Positions 17,506 to 19,125 of a stretch of DNA of 19,125 bases are shown one piece after another (the stretch's first letter is position 1; every line of letters begins with the position of its first letter). The position numbers and the translations under genes were made by a program. A model generated the notes under the pieces. That model saw only the letters and a list, made by a program, of their open reading frames with translations. It made no database searches and was not told the DNA's origin. The stretch comes from JALYQB01 sp035640155 (GTDB taxonomy: Bacteria > Actinomycetota > Actinomycetes > Mycobacteriales > Pseudonocardiaceae). The stretch spans positions 1-19,125 of the forward strand of contig DASQWR010000198.1 of NCBI GenBank assembly GCA_035640155.1. Reading direction: 5' to 3'.

Positions 17506-18918
17506 ATGCGTCTGTTCGACACCGTGACCCGAAGCCTGCGGGAGTTCGTGCCGTTGCGGCCCGCGGCGGCGTCGATCTACGTCTGCGGTGCGACCGTGCA
17601 GGGCGTGCCGCACATCGGGCACGTGCGCTCGGTGGTGGACTACGACGTGCTGCGCCGCTGGCTGGCCGCCACCGGGCACGACGTGCTGCTGGTCCGCAAC
17701 GTCACCGACATCGACGACAAGATCCTCACCAAGGCGGCTGACGCCGGGCGCCCGTGGTGGGAGTGGGCTGCTGTCCACGAGCGGGCCTTCGAGGATGCCT
17801 ACGAGCGGCTCGGTTGCCTGCCGCCCTCGGCGCTGCCCCGCGCCACCGGCCACGTGCCGCAGATGGTCGAGCTGATGGAGCGCCTGATCGGCGCCGGACA
17901 CGCCTACGCCGCGGGCGGCGACGTCTACTTCGACGTGCGATCGTTCCCGGACTACGGGGCGCTCTCCGGCCAGCGGCTGGACGATCTCGTCCAGGGGGAG
18001 TCGAATCAGGGGCAGTCGATCCAGGGGGAGCCGGCCGCGACCGGTAAGCGGGACCCACGGGACTTCACCCTGTGGAAGGCGGCCAAGCCCGGCGAGCCGT
18101 CCTGGCCGACGCCGTGGGGCCGCGGCCGGCCGGGGTGGCACCTGGAGTGCTCGGCGATGGCGACCGCGTACCTGGGCCGTGAGTTCGACATCCACGGTGG
18201 CGGCTTGGACCTGGTGTTCCCGCACCACGAGAACGAGCGGGCGCAGTCCCACGCCGCGGGCGACGGCTTCGCCCGCTACTGGCTGCACAACGGCTGGGTG
18301 ACGCTGGCGGGGGAGAAGATGTCCAAGTCGCTGGGCAACACGCTGTCCGTCCCGGCCACCCTGCGGCGGGTGCGGGCGGTGGAGCTGCGCTACTACCTCG
18401 TCGCGGCGCACTACCGATCCGCGCTGGAGTACTCCGACGGCGCGCTGCACGAGGCCGTGGCGGCGTACCGGCGCATCGAGTCGTTCGTGCACCGGGTGCG
18501 GGAGCGCTGCGGCGAGCCGGCGGCCGGGGTGTGGTGCGCGGACTTCGTGGCCGCCCTGGACGACGACCTGGGCACTCCCGCCGCGCTGGCTGCAGTGCAC
18601 GGGATGGTGCGCGAGGGCAACGTCGCACTCGACTCGGGCGATCACACCGCAGCCGTCGGCGCGGCCGGGTCGGTGCGGGCGATGGCCGACGTGCTGGGGC
18701 TGGACCCGCTCGCCGAGCGGTGGCGCTCGACGTCCTCGTCGGACGGGGTGTCCCGCGCGCTCGGGTCCCTGGTCGAGGGGCTGCTCGAGGAGCGCGCCGA
18801 GGCGCGCTCGCGCCGTGACTTCGCCGCCGCGGACGCCGTCCGCGATCGGTTGAAGGGCGCGGGCATCACCGTCGAGGACACCCCCGACGGCCCCCTGTGG
18901 ACGGTGGCGGACTCCTGA
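17506..18918 (+). CDS. cysS: Cysteinyl-tRNA synthetase
   Basis: CysS charges tRNA-Cys with cysteine. The 470-residue class I enzyme has the HIGH motif in VPHIGHVRSVVDYDVL, the KMSKS loop in EKMSKSLGNTLS, and zinc-site residues in YVCGATVQG, WHLECSAMA and FPHHENERAQS. It is the tRNA synthetase rather than the mycothiol ligase MshC because the C-terminal anticodon-binding helical domain is complete. Compared with the remembered mycobacterial sequence there is an extra segment, QGESNQGQSIQGEP, before the conserved KRDPRDFTLWK, made by a 15-bp tandem repeat. ATG 17506 starts at MRLFDTV, the expected N terminus; only GCAGGT precedes it as a weak ribosome site. The stop is joined to a duplicated start region of the next gene. 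Confidence 0.96.
   Translation: MRLFDTVTRSLREFVPLRPAAASIYVCGATVQGVPHIGHVRSVVDYDVLRRWLAATGHDVLLVRNVTDIDDKILTKAADAGRPWWEWAAVHERAFEDAYERLGCLPPSALPRATGHVPQMVELMERLIGAGHAYAAGGDVYFDVRSFPDYGALSGQRLDDLVQGESNQGQSIQGEPAATGKRDPRDFTLWKAAKPGEPSWPTPWGRGRPGWHLECSAMATAYLGREFDIHGGGLDLVFPHHENERAQSHAAGDGFARYWLHNGWVTLAGEKMSKSLGNTLSVPATLRRVRAVELRYYLVAAHYRSALEYSDGALHEAVAAYRRIESFVHRVRERCGEPAAGVWCADFVAALDDDLGTPAALAAVHGMVREGNVALDSGDHTAAVGAAGSVRAMADVLGLDPLAERWRSTSSSDGVSRALGSLVEGLLEERAEARSRRDFAAADAVRDRLKGAGITVEDTPDGPLWTVADS
17992..18033 (+). repeat. 15-bp tandem repeat inside cysS
   Basis: CAGGGGGAGTCGAAT (17992-18006), CAGGGGCAGTCGATC (18007-18021) and a partial third copy (18022-18033) encode repeated Gln-Gly-Glu/Gln-Ser. 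They expand a surface loop of CysS without breaking frame. Confidence 0.9.
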
Positions 18919-18947
18919 TGGCTGGTAACTCTGATGGCTGGTAACTC
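18916..18947 (+). repeat. 16-bp tandem duplication at the cysS stop / rlmB start
   Basis: TGATGGCTGGTAACTC is present twice, at 18916-18931 and 18932-18947, with no mismatch. Each copy holds a TGATG stop-start overlap. Because 16 is not a multiple of three, the first ATG (18918) reads only eight codons (Met-Ala-Gly-Asn-Ser-Asp-Gly-Trp) before TAA at 18942, whereas the second ATG (18934) opens rlmB. Confidence 0.95.
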
Positions 18948-19125
18948 CCAGCGCCGGGGCGCGATGCGCAAACCCGGTACCAAGAAGGGCGCGGTCACCG
19001 GCTCCGGCGGGCAGAAGTCCAAGGGCCTGCAGGGCAGGAAGGCCACCCCGCCCGCCGAGATGCGCCCCGGGCACCCCGCGCAGCGCCGCGCCGCCCGCGC
19101 CGAGGCCCGCTCCGAGACGGCGGCG
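18934..19125 (+). CDS. rlmB: 23S rRNA 2'-O-methyltransferase (RlmB/TrmH family), N-terminal part
   Basis: Sixty-four codons are visible before the window ends. The start MAGNSQRRGAMRKPGTKKGA and the following lysine- and glycine-rich stretch match the basic N-terminal extension of the actinobacterial RlmB-like SpoU methyltransferase that follows cysS in mycobacteria (Rv3579c, MPGNSRRRGAVRKSGTKKGA from memory). RlmB methylates the 2'-O of a guanosine in 23S rRNA; the catalytic SPOUT domain lies outside the window, so the call rests on the N terminus and gene order. The start at ATG 18934 is forced by frame. The previous stop originally would have overlapped the start (TGATG), but a 16-bp duplication now separates them by 15 bases and leaves a decoy ORF in between. 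Confidence 0.85.
   Translation, partial: MAGNSQRRGAMRKPGTKKGAVTGSGGQKSKGLQGRKATPPAEMRPGHPAQRRAARAEARSETAA

Overview
The window is chromosomal DNA from a high-GC actinobacterium. By codon use, frequent GTG starts and gene order it looks like a member of the Mycobacteriales/Pseudonocardiales group, perhaps a Pseudonocardiaceae; this is inference, since no 16S gene is present. The gene set largely follows the lysS - lsr2 - clpC - mutY - radA - lpqE / carD - ispD - ispF - cysS - rlmB neighbourhood known from Mycobacterium tuberculosis, with several rearrangements.

Layout. Positions 1-285 (minus) hold the N-terminal part of a Fic-family protein cut by the window edge, divergent from lysS (341-1858). 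lsr2 (nucleoid silencer) follows and ends in a very strong perfect hairpin. Next comes an iron-uptake block: two FecCD-type permeases and an ATPase in one overlapping operon (2483-5516) behind a promoter carrying a DtxR/IdeR-type iron box, then a convergent YihY/BrkB membrane protein (5519-6532, minus) and a FhuF-like ferric-siderophore reductase (6663-7550, minus) with its own iron box. No substrate-binding lipoprotein is encoded here. clpC (7936-10491) follows a 330-bp regulatory region with a tandem 23-bp repeat matching the ClgR operator pattern and a sigma-R/SigH-type promoter (GGAAT-N18-GTT).

A minus-strand run lpqE - radA - mutY - mhuD (13967 down to 10560) ends in a terminator shared with clpC. 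mhuD is a close match in length and key residues to the mycobacterial heme-degrading enzyme MhuD, so it adds a second iron-acquisition function. The disA gene that normally accompanies radA is absent. Divergently, carD - ispD - ispF - amidohydrolase - cysS - rlmB (14266 to the window end) combines an RNA polymerase-binding regulator, two MEP isoprenoid enzymes, an inserted YtcJ-like amidohydrolase, cysteinyl-tRNA synthetase and the start of a 23S rRNA 2'-O-methyltransferase.

I found no mobile element, CRISPR array, tRNA or rRNA. I do not see a clearly new multi-gene system. The most notable features are (i) the iron-regulated uptake and reduction block placed between lsr2 and clpC, (ii) the dense control region of clpC, (iii) many short tandem duplications, several exactly at gene junctions where they create extra start codons or decoy mini-ORFs, and (iv) a Fic protein start with a recognisable auto-inhibitory motif.
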